From NCBI GenBank assembly GCA_002084765.1, contig NBMB01000097.1:1-5180 (forward strand): a DNA stretch of 5,180 nucleotides, in the 5' to 3' direction. Positions within the stretch are counted from its first letter, which is position 1; every line of letters starts with the position of its first letter. The notes under the pieces were generated by a model. That model had not been told where the DNA came from. It did not search any database and saw only the letters and a program-made list of their open reading frames with translations. The position numbers and the translations under genes are program-made. This DNA comes from Candidatus Cloacimonetes bacterium 4572_55. Lineage in GTDB: Bacteria > 4572-55. This document shows positions 1 to 5,180 of the stretch, piece after piece.

Positions 1-152
1 ATTATAGCACTGTTTATATGAGCCATGAAAGCCGTCTGATTGTTGAATCTGGAGGTGTGCTGGATATGGTCAACTGCCGGCTCATTTCCAACCGGGCGAC
101 CGATCCCCACGGGATTGGAAATAGTGTGATGGTCCTGGCTACCAATATTTGA
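1..152 (+). CDS. 3' end of a beta-helix-like surface protein gene (partial)
   Basis: The frame starting at position 3 is open from the window edge to a TGA at 150-152, followed two codons later by an in-frame TAG. Only the last 49 residues are visible. They contain LIVESGGVLDMVNCRLISN, whose alternating hydrophobic and small or polar residues, Asn and Gly turns are typical of right-handed parallel beta-helix rungs. The LIVESG stretch recurs in the beta-helix region of the large gene at the other end of the window, so the two are probably members of one family. The start lies outside the window, and the internal ATG at 18 is not a credible start. The protein stops only about 20 residues after the last recognisable rung, and I see no C-terminal sorting domain or membrane anchor. 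Either the natural end is short or the gene is truncated. Function unknown; extracellular location inferred. Confidence 0.7.
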   Translation, partial: YSTVYMSHESRLIVESGGVLDMVNCRLISNRATDPHGIGNSVMVLATNI

Positions 153-197
153 TATTAGGCGCTACAGAGAACGCTCACGATTTTTTTTAAATTTCCC

Positions 198-226
198 TTG
201 ACAAATAACCGATGGAACCATACCTT
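198..226 (+). promoter_or_regulatory. Possible sigma70-like promoter
   Basis: A perfect TTGACA at 198-203 is followed after 17 nt by TACCTT at 221-226, which matches the -10 consensus TATAAT at only three of six positions. The nearby TAATAT at 226-231 is a better match, but its 22-nt spacer is too long. If real, the promoter would start transcription near 233 and give a transcript of about 200 nt ending at the terminator at 395-441, or reading through into the lipoprotein genes. No experimental or comparative support is available. Confidence 0.3.
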
Positions 227-357
227 AATATTCTGATCGAATACCAAATAGAAAAGATACTTACAAACCTGACTTCAATCTGATGAGAACATGATGCCCT
301 GGTTACGTGATAAGAAAGCAAATATATATATTAAGGATTTAAATGGGCAATTGAACG

Positions 358-367
358 CCCCCCCCCC
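358..367. repeat. C10 homopolymer tract
   Basis: Ten consecutive C lie in an otherwise AT-rich spacer, 28 nt before the first arm of the terminator. Poly-C or poly-G tracts of this length are prone to slipped-strand mispairing and in several pathogens drive phase variation of surface genes. Here the tract is noncoding, so any effect would act on transcript structure or expression. It could also be a sequencing or assembly length error. Confidence 0.75.
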
Positions 368-394
368 TATTTAAAGACTTTACTAAATATGTGG

Positions 395-441
395 AATCCC
401 TATGCGCGCGATGCTACTTTGCGTGTATGGGGATTTTTTTT
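395..441 (+). terminator. Strong intrinsic (rho-independent) terminator
   Basis: The arms at 395-408 and 422-435 form a 14-bp stem with three G-U wobbles. The loop is 13 nt, and the 3' arm runs into eight T at 434-441. The closing part AATCCC/GGGGATT makes a stable base. Orientation is +, so it ends transcripts entering from the left, either from the beta-helix gene (about 240 nt after its stop) or from the possible promoter at 198. It isolates the lipoprotein operon unless it works as an attenuator with read-through. Confidence 0.85.
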
Positions 442-465
442 GTTATAGCGAAAATTTAGAAATCG

Positions 466-510
466 AAAGGAGGCTGCTGTAAAATGAAAATTAAAAACAA
501 ACCTATGTAG
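466..510 (+). other. Strong ribosome binding site with an eight-codon mini-ORF
   Basis: AAAGGAGG at 466-473 is the best Shine-Dalgarno sequence in the window. It sits 10 nt before an ATG at 484 that starts the peptide MKIKNKPM, ending with TAG at 508-510. The lysine-rich beginning resembles the start of a signal peptide. This could be a leader peptide that tunes translation of the lipoprotein gene 74 nt downstream. It could also be the remains of another lipoprotein gene whose body was deleted. The same frame past the TAG shows no hydrophobic signal segment, which weakens the simple nonsense-mutation version. Translation is not proven. Confidence 0.4.
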
Positions 511-526
511 TGTTTCGTTTATCACG

Positions 527-545
527 GATGCCATGAGAGGGCATC
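527..545 (+). promoter_or_regulatory. Small hairpin in the 5' leader of the lipoprotein operon
   Basis: GATGCC at 527-532 pairs perfectly with GGCATC at 540-545 around a 7-nt loop. No T tract follows directly, so it is not a terminator. It lies between the mini-ORF and the ribosome binding site at 569-574 and may stabilise the mRNA or separate the two translation starts. I could not match the leader to a known riboswitch. Confidence 0.35.
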
Positions 546-568
546 TCTACGTATTTTAACGGGGTTGG

Positions 569-574
569 AAGGAG
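569..574 (+). promoter_or_regulatory. Ribosome binding site of the first lipoprotein gene
   Basis: AAGGAG lies 9 nt before the ATG at 584. Its spacing fixes this start, and the resulting N-terminus is a proper lipoprotein signal peptide. Confidence 0.8.
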
Positions 575-583
575 AAATTTATT

Positions 584-1249
584 ATGAGTATTACAATTTT
601 TCAAAAAAAGAAGACGACTTTCAAACTAATTATTAGCTGCCTGATAATTGGCGGTCTGTTATTAACCGCTTGCGGCAAAGGCGTAACCGAACATGAGATT
701 CAGGTTCCACCCTGGACGCCACACGAATCTCTGTTGGGCACGGCGGAAATTCGTGCAAGCTATGTGTCGGCAGACCAAGCACTATACCTGGCAACCAACA
801 CGGCCCTGTATAAGCTGGACATCGACAGCGATGAGCCACAGCAGCTTCTTTTGCTGGACAACTCGGCCATATCGGAGCGCTATAAACCGGTTATTTGTGA
901 TGATGTGATGGCCTATGCCAGCGATGATCGTCAAACTCTGATACTGCATCGGTTTGATCCCCAAAATCCCGGCATTGAGTATCCGCCGGAGTTGATCCCG
1001 ATGTCAACGATTGACAGTACGCTGATAAATCGAGCAAGATTAGCTGTCACGAATATTTTTTGTCCTGTTGGAGGTTTTGATAACCAGGGCGGATTTCTCA
1101 CCGCAATTGTGCACAATGCCCTTTACTTGTGTGCTGTCGATTATCAACTCGTTGACACAAACGTTGCTGCCAGTGGGATTGAAATACTCTCGACACAACT
1201 GATAACCGTGCATTGGCTAGGCCAATTTAGCGATGCTATATATAACTGA
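584..1249 (+). CDS. Putative lipoprotein, N-terminal half of a frameshifted gene
   Basis: This 221-residue frame begins with a type II signal peptide: lysines at residues 8-10 and 14, a hydrophobic core at about 15-27, and lipobox LTAC with the acylated cysteine at residue 30. Residue +2 is Gly, not Asp, so in a diderm the protein would probably go to the outer membrane. After the anchor comes a WTPH motif, then beta-strand-rich sequence with a blade-like ALYKLDID segment. It matches the 394-residue protein encoded at 1744-2928 along its length: WTPH, a shared IDST followed by ARLAV/ARIAV, and GGFDNQGGFLT against GAFNDQNQFLT. The match stops at about residue 215, where the frame runs into TGA at 1247-1249, while the rest of the homology continues in the +1 frame from 1233. 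Adding one TA in the (TA)4 tract at 1237-1244 restores a 391-residue protein. So this is probably half of a broken or phase-variable gene, not a complete short protein. Function unknown; likely an envelope-facing beta-propeller. Confidence 0.8.
   Translation: MSITIFQKKKTTFKLIISCLIIGGLLLTACGKGVTEHEIQVPPWTPHESLLGTAEIRASYVSADQALYLATNTALYKLDIDSDEPQQLLLLDNSAISERYKPVICDDVMAYASDDRQTLILHRFDPQNPGIEYPPELIPMSTIDSTLINRARLAVTNIFCPVGGFDNQGGFLTAIVHNALYLCAVDYQLVDTNVAASGIEILSTQLITVHWLGQFSDAIYN
1212..1226. repeat. Perfect short inverted repeat beside the frameshift tract
   Basis: ATTGGC at 1212-1217 and GCCAAT at 1221-1226 form a 6-bp stem around a 3-nt TAG loop. It ends 10 nt before the (TA)4 tract. The paralogous gene has no such repeat at the matching place, and this copy has about two extra residues here. 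Confidence 0.6.
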
Positions 1250-1757
1250 TTGTATTGTTTTTAATGATCATTTTTTTATTGGCATTGTCGGGGGAGGTGA
1301 TTATAGAATAGATCCAAGCGGAGACCATTCGGAGTTGTCCATGCCATTTGTTACTGTTGATTTTTTTAGTCACTCCGATACGCTCTACGCCTTGAATGCC
1401 GGTCATGAGTTGTACCGGTCTTTGGATTCCGGTGATACATGGCAGGCAATTACCGGCTTTAGTACTGTTCAAGCCCAATTCTTTTATGTCGGAGATCGGT
1501 TATGTGCCTATGCTATGTACCAATTGTGGGATATCAACATCGCCGAGCAAGTCATTAAAGAATTGGACAATGATGGTCTGGAGGGCAATCGGATTATGTC
1601 TGTCCATGAGATTGCTGACAGAGTGTATGTAAACACTCAAAATGGTCTGTTTTATCGTGATGTGGACGACTTTTTTACGTATAAGCCGGATGACACCGAT
1701 CGTTTTATCATGAAATTTTATAAAAAAAAGGAGATTATTAATAATGAGATTTTTTAA
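1233..1757 (+). CDS. C-terminal half of the frameshifted lipoprotein gene (Asp-box beta-propeller)
   Basis: This 174-residue frame aligns almost without gaps with the C-terminal part of the protein encoded at 1744-2928. Shared segments include TLYALN, LYRSLDSGDTW, GLFYRD and DDFFTYKPDDT. SLDSGDTW (coding positions 1419-1442) is a clear Asp-box/BNR motif (SxDxGxTW), which marks a blade turn in sialidase- and Vps10-type beta-propellers. There is no signal sequence, and the ATG at 1233 has no good ribosome binding site, so independent production of a functional protein is unlikely. It overlaps the preceding frame by 17 nt, so reinitiation at the TGA is possible. The last residues (KFYKKKEIINNEIF) are read through the ribosome binding site and start of the next gene, which looks like an unselected extension. 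The best reading is that this and 584-1249 are one gene disrupted at 1237-1244. Confidence 0.75.
   Translation: MLYITDCIVFNDHFFIGIVGGGDYRIDPSGDHSELSMPFVTVDFFSHSDTLYALNAGHELYRSLDSGDTWQAITGFSTVQAQFFYVGDRLCAYAMYQLWDINIAEQVIKELDNDGLEGNRIMSVHEIADRVYVNTQNGLFYRDVDDFFTYKPDDTDRFIMKFYKKKEIINNEIF
1237..1244 (+). pseudogene. (TA)4 tract at the frameshift joining 584-1249 and 1233-1757
   Basis: Against the intact paralogue, the sequence between the shared AGC codon and the shared GATTGT is 16 nt here and 18 nt there. One more TA unit, giving (TA)5, makes the frame read SDAIYITDC against SVMRTINDC and yields 391 residues, next to 394 for the paralogue. The lesion is thus best explained as loss of one dinucleotide in a slippable tract. 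A sequencing error is the main alternative. Ribosomal frameshifting is less likely: it would have to be +1 or -2, and I see no typical slippery signal. Confidence 0.75.
1644..1699 (+). repeat. 56-bp near-identical block shared with 2821-2876 (copy 1)
   Basis: These 56 bases match 2821-2876 at 55 positions, the only difference being G at 1662 against A at 2839. They encode GLFYRDxDDFFTYKPDDT. The flanking sequence of the two paralogues is clearly diverged, including at synonymous sites. Confidence 0.85.
1728..1733 (+). promoter_or_regulatory. Ribosome binding site of the second lipoprotein gene
   Basis: AAGGAG, preceded by an A run, lies 10 nt before the ATG at 1744. It sits inside the last codons of the preceding frame, so translation of the two genes may be coupled. 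Confidence 0.8.
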
Positions 1758-2928
1758 TAAAAGTAATTTAATTTGGCAATCTTTCGTCATCTCTCTGCTA
1801 ATAATTTTGTTGTTATCGACCGGATGCCAGAAAAAGGTGACCGAAGTGACCGAATGCGACCCATCCTGGACCCCGCATGATTTTTTTATCAGCAGCACTA
1901 AAATTCTTCGGAACGGCTATGTCTCTAAGGATAACAAGTTCTTTGTTTCAACGCTCCATTCTGTATACAAACTCGAGCCGGGTGACGGTAATCCGACTTT
2001 CTGTTTTGAGAGCGGCCATGATACATTCACTTTTCAATACAAGCCGCCGCTGTCCGATTCGCTTGCTGCTCATAGCTGGGACCATGACCGGGCTGTTATC
2101 ATACGTCGACTTGAAGGGCTGGGATTTACTGGCGGCCATTATACTGGAAGGTATATCAATTTGACCGACATTGATAGTACCTTTACGGATAAAGCTCGAA
2201 TAGCCGTTTGGGGCATGATGGACCCGATAGGTGCTTTTAATGATCAGAATCAGTTTCTGACCCTGGTTCATCAGCCAGCCGGGACTGGAGTCGGTGAGTT
2301 ATACTTCTGTCGCATCGACTATCGTCTGACCGAGCAGCCGGATCTTTACCCCTCAACCGGAATCGAGATTACATCGACGCAGGCGTTTAGACCGCCATTA
2401 AATCTGAGCGTAATGAGAACTATAAACGATTGTATTGCATATCAAAATCGGTTTTTTGTCGGCATTGGAAGTGGAGGGTCGTATCTCGTTGAACAAACCG
2501 GAGAATTTCGCCGATTGGATTTCCCCCATTCTGCCGCGCAATTTTTTAGTCATCAGGATACGCTCTATGCCCTGAACGACGCTCTAAGGTTATATCGTTC
2601 ATTGGATGTCGGAGACACCTGGCAGAAGTTGGCCAGGTTCAGCAACACTCTCCGATTTTATTATATCCAGGGCCGGCTGTGCGCCAACACTCTGTTCCAA
2701 CTATGGGAAATCGACCTGGTCAATTTGGTTATTAATGAAATCGATAACGACGGACTGAGCGGCAACAAGATTCTCTCGGTTCATGAGTTTGACAACCGGG
2801 TTTATGTACTTACCCTTACGGGTCTGTTTTATCGTGATATGGACGACTTTTTTACGTATAAGCCGGATGACACCGAGGAAAAAGGAATGGTGAATCCTGG
2901 CTTATATCTCCAAGGTTTAAGCGATTAA
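1744..2928 (+). CDS. Putative lipoprotein with Asp-box beta-propeller-like domain
   Basis: This intact 394-residue protein is a tandem paralogue of the broken gene before it. Residues 1-28 form a lipoprotein signal peptide: Arg2 and Lys6, a hydrophobic core at about 14-24, and STGC with the lipid-bearing Cys28. Gln at +2 fits outer-membrane sorting in a diderm. A WTPH motif follows the anchor. The rest is rich in short beta-strands with aromatic and small residues. A single Asp-box, SLDVGDTW, lies at residues 286-293, and FYRDMDDFFTYKPDDT lies near the C-terminus. One canonical Asp-box is fewer than most BNR proteins have, so the other blades are probably degenerate. No sialidase FRIP motif or catalytic set is visible, so I do not propose an enzyme; a binding or scaffold role is more likely. 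It overlaps the previous frame by 14 nt and is followed after 42 nt by the large secreted protein, with no terminator between, which suggests one operon. Confidence 0.85.
   Translation: MRFFNKSNLIWQSFVISLLIILLLSTGCQKKVTEVTECDPSWTPHDFFISSTKILRNGYVSKDNKFFVSTLHSVYKLEPGDGNPTFCFESGHDTFTFQYKPPLSDSLAAHSWDHDRAVIIRRLEGLGFTGGHYTGRYINLTDIDSTFTDKARIAVWGMMDPIGAFNDQNQFLTLVHQPAGTGVGELYFCRIDYRLTEQPDLYPSTGIEITSTQAFRPPLNLSVMRTINDCIAYQNRFFVGIGSGGSYLVEQTGEFRRLDFPHSAAQFFSHQDTLYALNDALRLYRSLDVGDTWQKLARFSNTLRFYYIQGRLCANTLFQLWEIDLVNLVINEIDNDGLSGNKILSVHEFDNRVYVLTLTGLFYRDMDDFFTYKPDDTEEKGMVNPGLYLQGLSD
2821..2876 (+). repeat. 56-bp near-identical block shared with 1644-1699 (copy 2)
   Basis: This is the second copy of the block in the 3' part of the intact paralogue, identical to the first at 55 of 56 bases. 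Such identity within diverged paralogues points to recent gene conversion or unusually strong constraint. Confidence 0.85.
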
Positions 2929-2953
2929 TTGATTAATAAAATTACTGAATAAT

Positions 2954-2958
2954 AAGGA
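2954..2958 (+). promoter_or_regulatory. Ribosome binding site of the large secreted protein gene
   Basis: AAGGA lies 12 nt before the ATG at 2971, a slightly long spacing. No nearer start fits, and the signal peptide begins exactly at this ATG. Confidence 0.6.
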
Positions 2959-2970
2959 AAATAGAATATT

Positions 2971-5180
2971 ATGTTATCTTTTAAATTTTTAAAAGCCTTG
3001 ATGCTTATCTTATTTTTTTGCTGTACTGTTGCACCGGCAGATGCCCAGAATGACTATGATCCTGACATCAGCTGGATGTATGATCACCAGGACCCGGAGA
3101 ATCCGGAGACGAACCAGGGAGACTGGCGATCAATGAATTACATCTTGTATTTAATGGGAGATAGTAATGAACCAACTTCAGATGCTGGTCCATTTTATAC
3201 TCATGAACCGGCCAGGTTAACTGATATCGCTCTGGATGATGATTCGGACTTTCAACCGGAGGATGGCTGGGAACTCTTATTAGTGAGACTGGGCACCGTC
3301 AACGATCCTGTGGCAAATCCGAGCCTTATCCTCTATAATCGCTACACCGGTGTATTGAGGACGTTTATATACAAGACTTCCGATATTACGTATACCGGTA
3401 TCCATCTTCGCTTAATAAAATTAAGCTCGCAGCCAACCGCTTTTCTGGCGATGGTAGCAGGCGATGGCAATGGCCTGCGGGCGGCCGACAAACGGACTGA
3501 AGAATCCGACAATCAATTTTGCCGCATTTTTACGGATGAGTTCGCTGCCGGTAACGGTTGGTTTTATGCCGATTTTCAAGCCATGTATGACCCTATTGCC
3601 GACCAACCCGATTATATAGAAAATGAATTCACCGTCGGATTTAAGGGATATCGGAACTCGACGATTACGATGGAGATAAATTGGGCTGAAGGTCATACCA
3701 CAACCTCTGGGGAGAATAATAATCCGAGCTTTGATCCAGCCGCGTTTGGGCAAAAACTCTATAAAACCGCCAAAGACGGCAGCAAATGGGCAGATGATTT
3801 TGAGGATACTACATGGTATCTTGACTATAATGAAGGTTGGATCGAACCCATCACAGGAGCAATAGAAGATGCTCGATTGGGTATTGCAGAATCTAAAATA
3901 CTCGGCCTGCTGCCATATGCCAATGTAGTTTTTGGTGTTTTCGATTTCTTCTCGGGTGGCGGTGGACAGAGAAGTTTTATATCCCAATTAGCCCAATTGC
4001 TGGGGGATATTGTAATTGAGGGTGAGATTTATACTGAGTTTCAAGATGGATCGTATAGTTTTTTTGAACCGACCACTAACAGCGGGAGGGCGATCCAACC
4101 GCTATATGATAAGACCTTAGGCACTTTTAACCTGGCCACGACACCCGAGCTGGAATGCGTAATACAAGAAGAATATGGGGGGGTCTATGAAGAAATATTG
4201 ACAATTTCTTATCGGGTTATAGATAATTTAGACTGGGTTATCAATCCCAATTGCGGGTTACAGACAACTCCAAGAGACTTGGAGATTGCAATTATTTTTA
4301 AAGTGTCAGGTGGGGTTTCTGCGCCTGACATTTATGGTTATAGACGTGTCCTCGGATCTGGTGGTTCAGTTTGGCAGACAAGGTTTATTGATTATGAACA
4401 TTTTCAAAATACAGCCTTATTACTACCCGGAAACAGCCATCTCATCAAGGTAGCATTTAAGGTGAAAGCCGTTTTGGAAGTAGAGAATAATCCCGAACTG
4501 GAACCAATTCTGTTTATGGCTGATTACAAAGTTGAAACGAGAGGTTACAGCGGAGACCTTGTATGTTTCCCCCCAACTGCCTACCAGAATACGAGAAACG
4601 TAATCGGTCATGTGGATATGATCGGAGTCGATGCACGGGAGGTCCATGTTGTTTTCACAAACGTTAGCAATCCTGAATACGAGTTCACGATGAGCCCATA
4701 CTCAACCGGCGATTACTCCGGCGTAATACCTGTCGGGACATATAACATCGTCTATCAGCTTAACGGCACAACATTTGAAACAATAAACAACTTCCTTGTC
4801 GATGACAGCAATCTTGTCCCGAATCGGGATTATATACAAGTGGACCCAGTGAGGTACATCAGCAGCAGTGCCACTTTCGATTCGTATACTGTCCCCCCCT
4901 CTCAGATCCTAACCATCGAATCCGGCGCAGACATCACCATCACCGAGGCTCTGAATGTCGAAGGAACTTTGATTGTCGAGTCTGGCGTAACCATGTCGTT
5001 TAGCAATAGCGCGCAATTCAACATCTCCGGCAGCGCCGTCTTTGGCGATGGATCTACGATAATATTCGGCGACTATGGTCGTTTTCATGTTGCCAATGGG
5101 GCTGAAGTCAGCGTCGGCGAGAACAGCGCAATTTCTTTTGGCGACAATGGACAGTTCAATGTTGCTGAAGGCGGAGAGGT
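2971..5180 (+). CDS. Large secreted protein with C-terminal beta-helix repeats (partial, runs off the window)
   Basis: The frame is open for 736 codons to the window edge. Residues 1-25 are a type I signal peptide: Lys5 and Lys8, a hydrophobic core at 9-21, and likely cleavage after ADA at 23-25. There is no lipobox, so the protein is released or surface-attached. Residues 26 to about 220 form a domain with WRSMNYILYLMG, EDGWELL and PSLILYNRYTGVLRTF. Residues 305-330 are a hydrophobic, glycine-ended stretch (LLPYANVVFGVFDFFSGGGG), not an obvious membrane anchor in a secreted protein. A later part has PLYDKTLGTFNL. From memory, these motifs recall a family of unknown function in Bacteroidota. 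Around 560-600, YSGVIPVGTYNI looks like an Ig or transthyretin-type beta-sandwich. From about residue 640, solenoid repeats begin (LIVESG, then FGDxGxF rungs) and continue beyond the window. It is probably the last or a later gene of the lipoprotein operon and a relative of the gene ending at 152. Function unknown; adhesion or a surface-layer role is a guess. Confidence 0.85.
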   Translation, partial: MLSFKFLKALMLILFFCCTVAPADAQNDYDPDISWMYDHQDPENPETNQGDWRSMNYILYLMGDSNEPTSDAGPFYTHEPARLTDIALDDDSDFQPEDGWELLLVRLGTVNDPVANPSLILYNRYTGVLRTFIYKTSDITYTGIHLRLIKLSSQPTAFLAMVAGDGNGLRAADKRTEESDNQFCRIFTDEFAAGNGWFYADFQAMYDPIADQPDYIENEFTVGFKGYRNSTITMEINWAEGHTTTSGENNNPSFDPAAFGQKLYKTAKDGSKWADDFEDTTWYLDYNEGWIEPITGAIEDARLGIAESKILGLLPYANVVFGVFDFFSGGGGQRSFISQLAQLLGDIVIEGEIYTEFQDGSYSFFEPTTNSGRAIQPLYDKTLGTFNLATTPELECVIQEEYGGVYEEILTISYRVIDNLDWVINPNCGLQTTPRDLEIAIIFKVSGGVSAPDIYGYRRVLGSGGSVWQTRFIDYEHFQNTALLLPGNSHLIKVAFKVKAVLEVENNPELEPILFMADYKVETRGYSGDLVCFPPTAYQNTRNVIGHVDMIGVDAREVHVVFTNVSNPEYEFTMSPYSTGDYSGVIPVGTYNIVYQLNGTTFETINNFLVDDSNLVPNRDYIQVDPVRYISSSATFDSYTVPPSQILTIESGADITITEALNVEGTLIVESGVTMSFSNSAQFNISGSAVFGDGSTIIFGDYGRFHVANGAEVSVGENSAISFGDNGQFNVAEGGE
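4999..5180 (+). repeat. Tandem beta-helix rung repeats (22-24 codons per unit)
   Basis: Three successive units begin at 4999 (FSNSAQFNISGSA, 66 nt), 5065 (FGDYGRFHVANGAE, 72 nt) and 5137 (FGDNGQFNVAEGGE, cut by the window end). The last two begin with a shared FGD and also share GxFxVAxGxE. The pattern of alternating inward hydrophobic and outward polar residues with Gly and Asn turns is that of a parallel beta-helix. The repeat number beyond the window is unknown. Confidence 0.7.

Larger units (their letters stand above)
153..583. other. 431-bp intergenic/leader region without a convincing protein gene
   Basis: This stretch separates the beta-helix gene end from the lipoprotein genes. It is AT-rich and all frames are broken by stops. 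It contains a T8 run at 181-188, a TTGACA element at 198-203, an (AT)5 tract at 322-331, ten consecutive C at 358-367, an intrinsic terminator at 395-441, a strong ribosome binding site at 466-473 before an eight-codon mini-ORF at 484-510, and a six-base-pair hairpin at 527-545. The longest ORF with an ATG before the terminator (291-374, 27 residues) has no ribosome binding site and ends in a proline run encoded by the C tract, so I do not call it a gene. Confidence 0.7.

Noticed and set aside
157-188. Possible terminator right after the upstream gene (GCG/CGC pairing followed by T8).
   Set aside because: The stem is only three or four base pairs with a wobble and sits several bases away from the T run; the hairpin at 395-441 is far better.
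291-374. A 27-residue ORF ending in a proline run from the C tract.
   Set aside because: It has no ribosome binding site and no recognisable features, and it is explained by the C homopolymer.
480-583. Riboswitch-like leader (hairpin, then GGGGTTGG before the gene).
   Set aside because: It lacks the conserved core of the cyclic-di-GMP class or any other class I can recognise; only one short hairpin is clear.
1233-1249. Programmed ribosomal frameshifting joining the two lipoprotein halves.
   Set aside because: The shift needed is +1 or -2, with no recognised +1 signal, and the 2-nt length difference from the paralogue in a TA tract is better explained by slippage or sequencing error.
1500-1898. 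A 132-residue open frame on the - strand across the junction of the two lipoprotein genes.
   Set aside because: It is antisense to two paralogous coding regions whose protein alignment proves the + frames.
3421-3987. A 188-residue open frame on the - strand.
   Set aside because: It lies wholly opposite the large secreted protein, which has a signal peptide and continuous domain-like sequence, and it has no features of its own.
1-5180. CRISPR array, transposon ends, tRNA or rRNA.
   Set aside because: I saw no spaced direct repeats, no transposase frame with terminal inverted repeats, and no RNA gene signature on either strand.

Overview
The window looks like a surface-protein locus of a Gram-negative-type (diderm) bacterium. 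It has moderate GC, AT-rich spacers and clear purine-rich ribosome binding sites. I cannot name the organism. From memory, the third gene resembles large secreted proteins of unknown function in Bacteroidota and related candidate phyla. The strong Shine-Dalgarno sites and a sigma70-like TTGACA argue mildly against a typical member of Bacteroidota and for a neighbouring phylum. This placement is inference.

Layout, all real genes on the + strand. (1) Positions 1-152 hold the last 49 codons of a gene whose product looks like a beta-helix protein. (2) Positions 153-583 hold no convincing protein gene. They contain a possible promoter, an unbroken run of ten C, a strong intrinsic terminator at 395-441, a strong ribosome binding site in front of an eight-codon mini-ORF, and a small hairpin. 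(3) Positions 584-1757 hold one lipoprotein gene broken into two overlapping frames (584-1249 and 1233-1757). Restoring one TA unit in the (TA)4 tract at 1237-1244 gives a single 391-residue protein that aligns with the next gene. (4) Positions 1744-2928 hold the intact paralogue, a 394-residue lipoprotein. Both copies carry a single Asp-box (BNR) motif, SLDxGDTW, as in sialidase/Vps10-type beta-propellers. (5) From 2971 to the window end runs a large secreted protein with a type I signal peptide. It has about 600 residues of non-repetitive sequence and then begins a rung-like beta-helix repeat. Its reading frame is open for all 736 codons visible.

The three downstream genes are tightly packed (14-nt overlap, then a 42-nt gap without a terminator) and probably form one operon behind the terminator. 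The model is that two anchored, envelope-facing propeller lipoproteins are made with a very large exported beta-helix protein. The upstream gene end shares the LIVESG motif with the downstream beta-helix, so the cassette may be one unit of a repeated family. The most notable points are the frameshift at a dinucleotide tract, a 56-bp near-identical block at the 3' ends of otherwise diverged paralogues, and the C10 tract plus terminator in the leader. Function is unknown; nothing here shows an enzyme, a defence system or a mobile element.
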